NCBI GenBank assembly: GCA_964511015.1
Contig: CAZEDX010000011.1
Coordinates: 20,026 to 84,025 of the forward strand
From: FEN-1099 sp964511015
GTDB lineage: Bacteria; Lernaellota; Lernaellaia; Lernaellales; Lernaellaceae
Length of the DNA stretch: 64,000 nucleotides
Direction of reading: 5' to 3'
Made by a program: the position numbers and the translations under genes
The notes under the pieces: model-generated
Database searches by the model: none
The model's input: only the letters and a program-made list of their open reading frames with translations
Told to the model about the DNA's origin: nothing
In this document: positions 58,098-64,000 of the stretch, piece after piece
How positions within the stretch are numbered: the stretch's first letter is position 1
How the letters are laid out: each line of letters opens with the position of its first letter

Positions 58098-58460
58098 TCA
58101 GTCCAGATGCTCGTTGCACTTTTTGCACACGCGCACCCGGCTGCCGTCCTCGAGCACCGCGACGCCGACGCGGGTCGGCCGATTGCACCGACCGCACACC
58201 AAGCGCACGTTGCTGACGTGGATGGCCGCTTCCTTCTCGACGATGCCGCCCTGGCGGTTGGTCTTCCCCGGCCGGGTGTGCCGCTTGATGAAGTTCATTC
58301 GTTCCACAACCACACGCTCGTGGATCAGGTCGACCGCCAGCACCTTGCCCCGCTTGGCGGTGTTGTCCAACGTGCCGCGCTCTTTGCCGGTCACGACCTG
58401 GACCACATCCCCTTTGCGGATGTTCAGCTTGTGCCGAACCTTGCGCTCCGCCTTGGCCAT
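58098..58460 (-). CDS. rplX: 50S ribosomal protein L24 (uL24) with zinc-type C-terminus
   Basis: The 120-residue assembly protein has the KOW motif in IRKGDVVQVVTGKERGT, then GGIVEKEAAIHVSNV. The C-terminus carries CGRCNRP and CKKCNEH, two CxxC pairs which could bind zinc, and is about 15 residues longer than in E. coli (104). It lies nine bases after rplN. Confidence 0.96.
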   Translation of the reverse strand: MAKAERKVRHKLNIRKGDVVQVVTGKERGTLDNTAKRGKVLAVDLIHERVVVERMNFIKRHTRPGKTNRQGGIVEKEAAIHVSNVRLVCGRCNRPTRVGVAVLEDGSRVRVCKKCNEHLD

Positions 58461-58469
58461 AATAGTCTC

Positions 58470-58838
58470 CTACAGCACTTCCGGCGCCAGGCTGATGATC
58501 TTGAAAAAGCCCTTGGCGCGCAGCTCACGGGCCACCGGTCCGAAGATACGGTTGCCGATCGGCTCCTGCTGGTTGTTGATGAGCACCGCACTGTTCTCGT
58601 CGAAGCGGATATAGGTGCCATCCGGACGGCTGATCAAATCCGCCGTGCGCACGATGACTGCCTTCAGCACGTCGCCCTTCTTCACCTTGGCCGTGGGAAT
58701 CGCTTCCTTGACGGAAACGACTATCACGTCACCGATGTGCGCATAGCGGCGTTTCGAACCGCCAAGCACCTTGATGCACATCAGGCTGCGGGCGCCGGAG
58801 TTGTCCGCGACGTTCAACACTGTTTGCATCTGGATCAT
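58470..58838 (-). CDS. rplN: 50S ribosomal protein L14 (uL14)
   Basis: The 122-residue protein reads MIQMQTVLNVADNSGARSLM, then VIVVSVKEAIPTAKVKKGDV and RIFGPVARELRAKGFFKIISLAPEVL, the most conserved of ribosomal proteins. It bridges to the 30S subunit. Normal length and position between rpsQ and rplX. Confidence 0.98.
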   Translation of the reverse strand: MIQMQTVLNVADNSGARSLMCIKVLGGSKRRYAHIGDVIVVSVKEAIPTAKVKKGDVLKAVIVRTADLISRPDGTYIRFDENSAVLINNQQEPIGNRIFGPVARELRAKGFFKIISLAPEVL

Positions 58839-58856
58839 AGCGATCCTCCTGCGTCC

Positions 58857-59123
58857 TTACGCCAACGTGGCGCGCTTGACGACTTTGGTCACGCGCCAGC
58901 GCTTGCGGGCCGACATCGGCCGGTTCTCCACGATGGCCACCAAATCACCCGTATGGCATTCGCCCTTTTCATCGTGCGCCACGTACTTCTTGGTGGTCCG
59001 GATGTACTTCTTGTACTTGGCGTCTTTGAAAAAGCGCTCCACGCGGACGGTTACGGTCTTGGCCGCCTTGTCCGAAATGACCACGCCTTGCAGTTCCCTG
59101 CGATTGCCACGTTCACTGGCCAT
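58857..59123 (-). CDS. rpsQ: 30S ribosomal protein S17 (uS17)
   Basis: The 88-residue OB-fold protein shows ELQGVVISDKAAKTVTVRVE, YKKYIRTTKKYVAHDEKGECHTGDLV and ENRPMSARKRWRVTKVVKR, the family signature. Its first 11 bases overlap rpmC, so translation is coupled. Confidence 0.97.
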   Translation of the reverse strand: MASERGNRRELQGVVISDKAAKTVTVRVERFFKDAKYKKYIRTTKKYVAHDEKGECHTGDLVAIVENRPMSARKRWRVTKVVKRATLA

Positions 59124-59322
59124 CTTTCGCCCTCTTCAATTCGAATTCCCGCCGAATGGTCTTCACCCGGGCGATGTCGCGTTTCACTGCGGTGAGCCGC
59201 GACGTGTTCTCGAGCTGTCCCGTGAAGAACTGGAAGCGCAGGTTGAACAACTCTTGAATCAGGTCGTTCTCCTTGGCCGCCAATTCGTCCTGACCCATAT
59301 CGCGCAGGTCTTTAGCCTTCAT
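59113..59322 (-). CDS. rpmC: 50S ribosomal protein L29 (uL29)
   Basis: The 69-residue helical protein sits at the exit tunnel. MKAKDLRDMGQDELAAKEND, then LFNLRFQFFTGQLENTSRL and VKRDIARVKTIRRE. Overlaps rplP by 11 bases and rpsQ by 11, a sign of tight coupling. Confidence 0.96.
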   Translation of the reverse strand: MKAKDLRDMGQDELAAKENDLIQELFNLRFQFFTGQLENTSRLTAVKRDIARVKTIRREFELKRAKDGQ

Positions 59323-59737
59323 GGTGTCCCTCCCGCATCACGAACTTGGTGCGCACCGGCAGTTTGTGCGCCGCCAGCCGGAAGGCCTCTTTCGCCATCG
59401 CCTCGTCCACACCTTCGATCTCGTACAGGATCCGCCCCGGCAACACCGCGGCGACCCAGTATTCCGGCGCGCCCTTGCCCTTGCCCATGCGGGTTTCCGC
59501 CGGCTTCTTCGAGCGGGGAATGTCCGGGAACACCCGGATCCACACGCGGCCACCGCGCTTGACATGGCGCGTGATCGCGATACGACCGGCTTCGATCTGA
59601 CGCGAGGTCAGAAACGCGCGGTCCGTGGCTTGCAAACCGAACTCGCCGAAATTGAGCTGGCTGCCGCGATACGCCTCGCCGCGCAAATGGCGGCCCTTTT
59701 GTTGCTTGCGGTACTTGGTTCGATTCGGCATCAACAT
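59312..59737 (-). CDS. rplP: 50S ribosomal protein L16 (uL16)
   Basis: The 141-residue protein helps place A-site tRNA. MLMPNRTKYRKQQKGRHLRG, then LNFGEFGLQATDRAFLTSRQ, RVFPDIPRSKKPAETRMGKGKG and AFRLAAHKLPVRTKFV are present. GGAG lies seven bases before the first ATG (59737). Slightly longer than E. coli (136). Confidence 0.97.
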   Translation of the reverse strand: MLMPNRTKYRKQQKGRHLRGEAYRGSQLNFGEFGLQATDRAFLTSRQIEAGRIAITRHVKRGGRVWIRVFPDIPRSKKPAETRMGKGKGAPEYWVAAVLPGRILYEIEGVDEAMAKEAFRLAAHKLPVRTKFVMREGHHEG

Positions 59738-59755
59738 GGGAAAACTCCAAAACGG

Positions 59756-60391
59756 CTATGACGTGATCACGTCGCCGTGGTAGATCCACACCTTCACGCC
59801 GATAATGCCGTACGTCGTGTTCGCCTCGGCGAAGCCGTAGTCGATATCGGCCCGCAGCGTGTGCAAGGGCACGCGCCCTTCGCGGTACCACTCCCGCCGG
59901 CTCATCTCCGCGCCACCCAGTCGGCCGGCCGTCGCGATGCGGATGCCCTTGACGCCCATCTTCATCGCGTTGCTGACCGCTTTCTTCATCGCGCGACGGA
60001 ACGCCACGCGGCGGAGCAACTGGTTGGCCACATTCTCAGCCACCAACTGCGCGTCCACATCGGCCCGGCGGACTTCCTGAATCTTGATGTAGATTTCGCG
60101 GCCGAACATGTCCTGCAGTTCTTTCTTCAGGACTTCCACTTCCGAACCCTTCTTGCCGATGATGATACCCGGCCGGGCGGTGTGGATCGTCATGTCGACC
60201 TTATTGTTCGCCCGCCGCTCAATCCCGATGCGAGAGATCGACGCGTGGCCGAGCTTTTTCTTGATGTACTCGCGCAGCTTCAGGTCTTCCTGAAGGAACT
60301 GCCGGTAGTTCTTGCCTTCGGCATACCAACGGCTGTTCCAGTCCTTGGTGATGCCCAAACGGAAGCCGGTCGGATGGGTCTTTTGTCCCAC
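59756..60391 (-). CDS. rpsC: 30S ribosomal protein S3 (uS3)
   Basis: The 211-residue protein lines the mRNA entry. MGQKTHPTGFRLGITKDWNS, then the KH domain with RPGIIIGKKGSEVEVLKKEL (GxxG loop), ADVDAQLVAENVANQLLRR and GRLGGAEMSRREWYREGRVP, HTLRADIDYGFAEA. Near-standard length for the shorter S3 type (E. coli 233). Confidence 0.97.
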   Translation of the reverse strand: MGQKTHPTGFRLGITKDWNSRWYAEGKNYRQFLQEDLKLREYIKKKLGHASISRIGIERRANNKVDMTIHTARPGIIIGKKGSEVEVLKKELQDMFGREIYIKIQEVRRADVDAQLVAENVANQLLRRVAFRRAMKKAVSNAMKMGVKGIRIATAGRLGGAEMSRREWYREGRVPLHTLRADIDYGFAEANTTYGIIGVKVWIYHGDVITS

Positions 60392-60402
60392 GGCATACCT
60401 CG

Positions 60403-60750
60403 CTATCGTTGATCCAGAATGACGGTCACGTGGCTCATGCGACGCAGTTTGCGGTCCGCCCGGCCACGCGCGCGGAACCGCACGCGCTTCATGATCGGTC
60501 CGCCGTCGACGACCACCCGCTTCACATACAGGCTATCCACGTTGACGCCGGTACGCGATTCGGCGTTGGCCACCGCCGACTGCATGATCTTACGGATCGC
60601 GGGCGCACAGCCCTTGTGATCCGAGAATTTCAAAAGCTGTAGCGCCTCGGATACCCCCTTGCCTTTCACTTGCGCCGCAACGACGCGCGCCTTGAAAGGA
60701 GAGAAGCGCAAGAAACGCCCCCGGGCGATGATTTCAGTGCCTTCCATCAT
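60403..60750 (-). CDS. rplV: 50S ribosomal protein L22 (uL22)
   Basis: The 115-residue protein lines the exit tunnel. RGRFLRFSPFKARVVAAQVK, LKFSDHKGCAPAIRKIMQSAVANAE (in part) and VVDGGPIMKRVRFRARGRAD (tunnel hairpin) are seen. Two ATGs start the gene; the GAGG SD is four bases from the first (60750) and seven from the second (60747), so either may be used. Confidence 0.96.
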   Translation of the reverse strand: MMEGTEIIARGRFLRFSPFKARVVAAQVKGKGVSEALQLLKFSDHKGCAPAIRKIMQSAVANAESRTGVNVDSLYVKRVVVDGGPIMKRVRFRARGRADRKLRRMSHVTVILDQR

Positions 60751-60756
60751 CCAACC

Positions 60757-61029
60757 TCACTTGGCCTTCCGGTCGCCGGAGTGACCATGAAACGTCCGGG
60801 TGGGCGAGAACTCGCCGAGCTTGTGGCCCACCATGTTCTCCGTGACGTACACGGGAATGAACTTCTTTCCGTTGTGTACGGCGAAGGTCAAGCCGATCAT
60901 TTCGGGCGTGATCATGGACCGGCGCGACCAGGTCTTAATGATCTGTTTCGAGCCGGACTCCTGTGCGCGGGTGACCTTTTCCATCAAATGATAGTCAACA
61001 AAAGGTCCTTTTTTCAGCGAACGGGACAT
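60757..61029 (-). CDS. rpsS: 30S ribosomal protein S19 (uS19)
   Basis: The 90-residue head protein reads MSRSLKKGPFVDYHLMEKVT, KTWSRRSMITPEMIGLTFAVHNGKK (in part) and VTENMVGHKLGEFSPTRTFHGH, ending DRKAK. Length matches the family (92). Lies nine bases after rplB. Confidence 0.97.
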   Translation of the reverse strand: MSRSLKKGPFVDYHLMEKVTRAQESGSKQIIKTWSRRSMITPEMIGLTFAVHNGKKFIPVYVTENMVGHKLGEFSPTRTFHGHSGDRKAK

Positions 61030-61037
61030 GGCTTCTC

Positions 61038-61859
61038 CTACTTGCGCCGTTTCACAATGTACTTGTCGGTCGACTTGTTCTTGCGCGTCTTATAACCCTT
61101 GGTGGGCACACCCCACGGGGTCACCGGGTGCCGACCGCCCTTGGTGCGGCCTTCGCCGCCGCCGTGCGGGTGGTCGATCGGGTTCATGGCCGTGCCGCGT
61201 ACGTGCGGTTTAAGACCGCGCCAGCGATTGCGTCCGGCCTTGCCGATCTGAATGCTCTGGTGCTCGAGGTTGCCCACCTGCCCGATCGTTGCGTAGCACT
61301 TCTCATCGACGCGGCGCATTTCGCCGCTGGGCATCTTCAGCAGCGCAAAGCCGCCTTCCTTGGTGAGCAACTGGATGTACGTCCCGGCGCTGCGGGCCAA
61401 CTGGCCGCCCTTGCCGAGCTTCATTTCGACGTTGTGCACGAACGTGCCGTCCGGTATGTGCAACAGCGGCATCGCATTGCCCGGCTTAATGTCGGCGTGA
61501 TCGCCCGCGATCACCACGTCGCCGACCTTCAGCGCGTCGGGGCACAGAATGTAACGCTTCTCGCCGTCTTTGTAATGCAACAACGCGATACGCGAAGTGC
61601 GGTTCGGGTCGTACTCGATTGCCGCCACCTTCGCGGGAATGTCCCGCTTGTCGCGCTTCCAGTCGATGATGCGATAACGACGCTTGTGGCCGCCGCCGCG
61701 GAAGCGGGAGGTAATGCGGCCGGTCGCGTTGCGGCCACCCGATTTCTTCAACGGCGTCACCAGCGATTTTTCCGGCTCGTGCTTGGTCAGCTCTTCAAAG
61801 GTGTGCGCGGTCTGAAAGCGTCGGCCTGGACTCGTTGGCTTGAATTTCTTGATCCCCAT
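61038..61859 (-). CDS. rplB: 50S ribosomal protein L2 (uL2)
   Basis: The 273-residue protein is needed for subunit association and near the peptidyl transferase centre. MGIKKFKPTSPGRRFQTAH, GRNATGRITSRFRGGGHKRRY, VEMKLGKGGQLARSAGTYIQ, and RGTAMNPIDHPHGGGEGRTK with the essential His (in HPHGGG) are all present. Length equals E. coli exactly. Confidence 0.98.
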   Translation of the reverse strand: MGIKKFKPTSPGRRFQTAHTFEELTKHEPEKSLVTPLKKSGGRNATGRITSRFRGGGHKRRYRIIDWKRDKRDIPAKVAAIEYDPNRTSRIALLHYKDGEKRYILCPDALKVGDVVIAGDHADIKPGNAMPLLHIPDGTFVHNVEMKLGKGGQLARSAGTYIQLLTKEGGFALLKMPSGEMRRVDEKCYATIGQVGNLEHQSIQIGKAGRNRWRGLKPHVRGTAMNPIDHPHGGGEGRTKGGRHPVTPWGVPTKGYKTRKNKSTDKYIVKRRK

Positions 61860-61871
61860 CGTCGGCTCTCC

Positions 61872-62162
61872 TTACAGGCCTTCGAAGAAGTCGATCTTGT
61901 CGCCCTCACGCAGGGTCACAACGGCCTTCTTCCACGTTTGCGTGTAGCCGATGTGGCGGCCCAGCCGTTTGCGTTTGCCGGCCTGGACCTGCGTGCGGAC
62001 TTTGACCACTTTTACGCCGAACAGGTCTTCGACGGCCCGGGCGATCTCCACCTTGTTGGCTTGCCGCGCCACTTCAAAGACGACCTGGCTGGATTCTTCC
62101 TTGGCCACGTTCGCCTTTTCGGTGATCACCGGCCGCTTGATGATCTTGTATGACTCTTTCAT
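61872..62162 (-). CDS. rplW: 50S ribosomal protein L23 (uL23)
   Basis: The 96-residue protein at the tunnel exit docks trigger factor and SRP. YKIIKRPVITEKANVAKEES, then ARQANKVEIARAVEDLFGVKV, VRTQVQAGKRKRLGRHIGY and WKKAVVTLREGDKIDFFEGL. The start overlaps the rplD stop by four bases (ATGA). Confidence 0.97.
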   Translation of the reverse strand: MKESYKIIKRPVITEKANVAKEESSQVVFEVARQANKVEIARAVEDLFGVKVVKVRTQVQAGKRKRLGRHIGYTQTWKKAVVTLREGDKIDFFEGL

Positions 62163-62782
62163 TGGCCCAACGCTCCTTCGATCTTGGCCAGCGCGGCCTT
62201 GGTCAGCACAAGGTGCTCGTAGCGCAGCATGTCGTAGACGTTGAGTCCTTCGACGCGTAGCACCTTCGCTTTCGGGATGTTGCGGGCGCTCTTCTCGACC
62301 GTCTCGTTCTGTTCCTCAATGACGAACAGGCCCGAGGCGACGCCCAACGTATCCATGAACGCGGCGAAGTGCCGGGTCTTGATTTCCGGCATCTTCAGCT
62401 CGTCGATGACCAACAGTTTGCCTTCGGCATACTTCATCGACAGTGCACTCTTCACCGCCGCCCGGCGCACCTTCTTGGGGACACGGTACGAGTAGTCGCG
62501 CGGCTGCGGCCCGAAGATCGTGCCACCGCCCACGCGCACCGGGCTGCGACGGCTGCCCGAGCGGGCGCGGCCGGTGCCCTTCTGGCGATAGAGCTTCTTG
62601 CTCGAGTAGGCGACCTCGGCGCGTTCTTTGGTTGCCGCGGTGCCACGACGGCGTGAAGCCATCTGCGAGCGGACCACTTCCCAGAACAGGTGATCTTTGA
62701 CCTCGGTCCCAAACAGGGTTTCCGACAGGTTCACCTGCTCCACCTTCTGGTTCTGCATATTCCGTACATCGCACTTCAGCAT
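62159..62782 (-). CDS. rplD: 50S ribosomal protein L4 (uL4)
   Basis: The 207-residue protein lines the tunnel; in E. coli it represses the S10 operon. VNLSETLFGTEVKDHLFWEV, YSSKKLYRQKGTGRARSGSR, SPVRVGGGTIFGPQPRDYS (extended loop) and RRAAVKSALSMKYAEGKLLV are present. The start at 62782 (MLKCDVRNMQNQ) keeps the first beta strand. Confidence 0.97.
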   Translation of the reverse strand: MLKCDVRNMQNQKVEQVNLSETLFGTEVKDHLFWEVVRSQMASRRRGTAATKERAEVAYSSKKLYRQKGTGRARSGSRRSPVRVGGGTIFGPQPRDYSYRVPKKVRRAAVKSALSMKYAEGKLLVIDELKMPEIKTRHFAAFMDTLGVASGLFVIEEQNETVEKSARNIPKAKVLRVEGLNVYDMLRYEHLVLTKAALAKIEGALGQ

Positions 62783-62796
62783 CGGACAGCCCCTTT

Positions 62797-63438
62797 TCAG
62801 GCCTTGACGCTCGGCTGAACCATCACCATTCCCCGCTTGGGGCCTGGGACAGCGCCAATGACAAACAACAGGTTGTTTTGCGAATCGACCTGGAACACCC
62901 GCAGCCTTTGCACGGTTGCCCGTTTCGCGCCGAGGTGGCCGGCCATCTTCCGCCCCTTGACCACGCGGCCTGGGTAGGTGTGGCAGCCGATCGAGCCCGG
63001 CTCGCGCACATTCTTCGAACCGTGCGTCATCGGACCGCGGGCGAAGTGATGCCGCTTGATGGTGCCGGCAAAGCCCTTGCCCTTGCTCTTGCCGATCACG
63101 TCAATCAGGTCGCCCTTGGCGTACTGTTCCACCGTCAGCGTTTGACCAACGGCGTACTGGCCGGCGTTGTCGACTTCGACCTCGCGCAACACGCGATAGC
63201 CGATCTTGGTCTTCTCGCCCAGGGCCTTCTTGAACACGCCCGCCTGCGGCTTGTTGAACTTACGCAGGTCACTTTCACCGAAGCCGAGGCAAATGGCCTC
63301 GTAGCCATCGCTCTTCTTCGTTTTGACCTGTACCACTACGCAGGGCCCCAGTTCGATGACGGTCAGGGATTGACGCACACCCTCTTCGTCATACGCCTGG
63401 GTCATGCCCAGCTTGATACCCAACAGTCCGGTCGCCAT
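62797..63438 (-). CDS. rplC: 50S ribosomal protein L3 (uL3)
   Basis: The 213-residue protein reaches the peptidyl transferase centre. MATGLLGIKLGMTQAYDEEG, VIGKSKGKGFAGTIKRHHFARGP (in part), THGSKNVREPGSIGCHTYPG and GRKMAGHLGAKRATVQRLRV are diagnostic. Length 213 against 209 in E. coli. It lies 13 bases after rpsJ. Confidence 0.97.
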   Translation of the reverse strand: MATGLLGIKLGMTQAYDEEGVRQSLTVIELGPCVVVQVKTKKSDGYEAICLGFGESDLRKFNKPQAGVFKKALGEKTKIGYRVLREVEVDNAGQYAVGQTLTVEQYAKGDLIDVIGKSKGKGFAGTIKRHHFARGPMTHGSKNVREPGSIGCHTYPGRVVKGRKMAGHLGAKRATVQRLRVFQVDSQNNLLFVIGAVPGPKRGMVMVQPSVKA

Positions 63439-63451
63439 GAATGAGCTCCCG

Positions 63452-63763
63452 TCAGATCAATTTGATGTCCACGTCAACGCCCGCGGACAATTCGACTTTG
63501 TTCATCGCATCCATCGTCTGCTGTGTCGGCTCGAAGATCTCAATAAGCCGCTTGTGGGTGCGAATTTCGAACTGCTCCCGGCTCTTCTTGTCGACGTGCG
63601 GCGAACGTAATACGCAAAACTTTTCGATCTTGGTCGGCAACGGAATCGGACCGCTCACCTTGGCGCCGGTGTTCTTCGCCGCCAGCGCAATCTCTCGAGC
63701 CGACTTATCGAGCAGCTTGTGGTCATACGCCTTCAGCCTGATGCGAATCCGTTGATTGTCCAC
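63452..63763 (-). CDS. rpsJ: 30S ribosomal protein S10 (uS10)
   Basis: The 103 residues equal E. coli. NQRIRIRLKAYDHKLLDKSA, GAKVSGPIPLPTKIEKFCVL, SPHVDKKSREQFEIRTHKR and RLIEIFEPTQQTMDAMNK are fully conserved. It also joins NusB in antitermination. It lies 16 bases after tuf, so the S10 operon is probably joined to the upstream fus-tuf group. Confidence 0.98.
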   Translation of the reverse strand: MDNQRIRIRLKAYDHKLLDKSAREIALAAKNTGAKVSGPIPLPTKIEKFCVLRSPHVDKKSREQFEIRTHKRLIEIFEPTQQTMDAMNKVELSAGVDVDIKLI

Positions 63764-63779
63764 CGCCCGCTCTCCTCTC

Positions 63780-64000
63780 TTACGCGATGATCTTGGTGAT
63801 GACGCCGGCGCCGACGGTGCGGCCGCCTTCGCGAATCGCGAACCGCAGGCCTTCTTCCATCGCGATCGGCGTGATCAACTTCACCTGCATCTGAACGTTT
63901 TCACCAGGCATGATCATTTCCACGCCGTCCGGCAACTTGATCGTACCGGTCACGTCCGTCGTCCGGAAGTAGAACTGCGGACGATAGCCGTTGAAGAACG
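63780..64000 (-). CDS. tuf: Elongation factor Tu, C-terminal part (gene runs off the window)
   Basis: The last 72 residues of EF-Tu are present: FFNGYRPQFYFRTTDVTGTI, then MIMPGENVQMQVKLITPIAM and a GLRFAIREGGRTVGAGVITK end. This is domain 3, which binds aminoacyl-tRNA. The N-terminal GTPase domain lies outside the window; truncation is only due to the window end. Confidence 0.97.
   Translation of the reverse strand, partial: FFNGYRPQFYFRTTDVTGTIKLPDGVEMIMPGENVQMQVKLITPIAMEEGLRFAIREGGRTVGAGVITKIIA

Overview
The window looks like one contig of a draft or metagenome-assembled genome of a diderm (Gram-negative) bacterium. It has a classical S10-spc-alpha ribosomal superoperon, many lipoproteins and type I signal peptides, and standard -35/-10 promoters. 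Secreted proteins carry long runs of Asp triplets, a habit I associate with deltaproteobacteria-like lineages (Myxococcota, Lernaellota and relatives). That placement is an inference from style, not from a search. A run of ten N inside rpoA marks an assembly gap. I saw no phage, insertion sequence, CRISPR array or rRNA; there is one tRNA.

Layout. 1-3320: 5' part of serS (minus strand) diverging from two coupled glycosyltransferase genes. 3414-6048: secreted or lipoprotein genes and a DUF2804 protein. 6042-7928: a minus-strand pair, a PlsC-like acyltransferase and an SDR protein with altered catalytic residues. 8040-10658: a three-gene operon of an unknown protein, a radical SAM protein and a ferredoxin-nitroreductase. 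10666-14442: a secreted seven-loop FG-GAP/UnbV protein divergent from polyphosphate:AMP phosphotransferase. 14534-17667: a tightly coupled four-gene membrane module (DUF6754 plus three unknown membrane proteins). 17690-20542: a minus-strand set of secreted proteins, including a degenerate agmatine deiminase homologue. 20971-25358: an alcohol dehydrogenase, a TIM-barrel-like protein and two DUF2804 paralogues. 25467-28444: a secreted papain-type protease divergent from a lipoprotein sharing its C-terminal domain. 28521-35666: a pentapeptide-TM-TPR protein, a GT-C glycosyltransferase coupled to a HEAT/beta-helix lipoprotein, and an Asp-rich lipoprotein.

35733-43285 is housekeeping: rsmI, a 43-residue basic protein divergent from rho, rho, rpmE, a DUF1385 protein, prfA, thrS and a CAT-anticodon tRNA. 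43399-48547 is a cassette of three radical SAM genes coupled by GTGA overlaps; the last two encode SPASM enzymes with two C-terminal beta-sandwich-like repeats. A TlpA-type thioredoxin gene follows on the other strand. From 49174 to the window end the minus strand carries rplQ-rpoA-rpsD-rpsK-rpsM-rpmJ-infA-map-secY-rplO and on through the spc and S10 genes to rpsJ and a truncated tuf; adk is not between secY and map.

The two most interesting themes are: (i) secreted proteins with either an N-terminal lipoprotein Cys or an Asp-rich C-terminal tail ending in a Gly/Cys motif, which could be a mirrored anchoring signal; and (ii) the coupled radical SAM/SPASM/beta-sandwich cassette.
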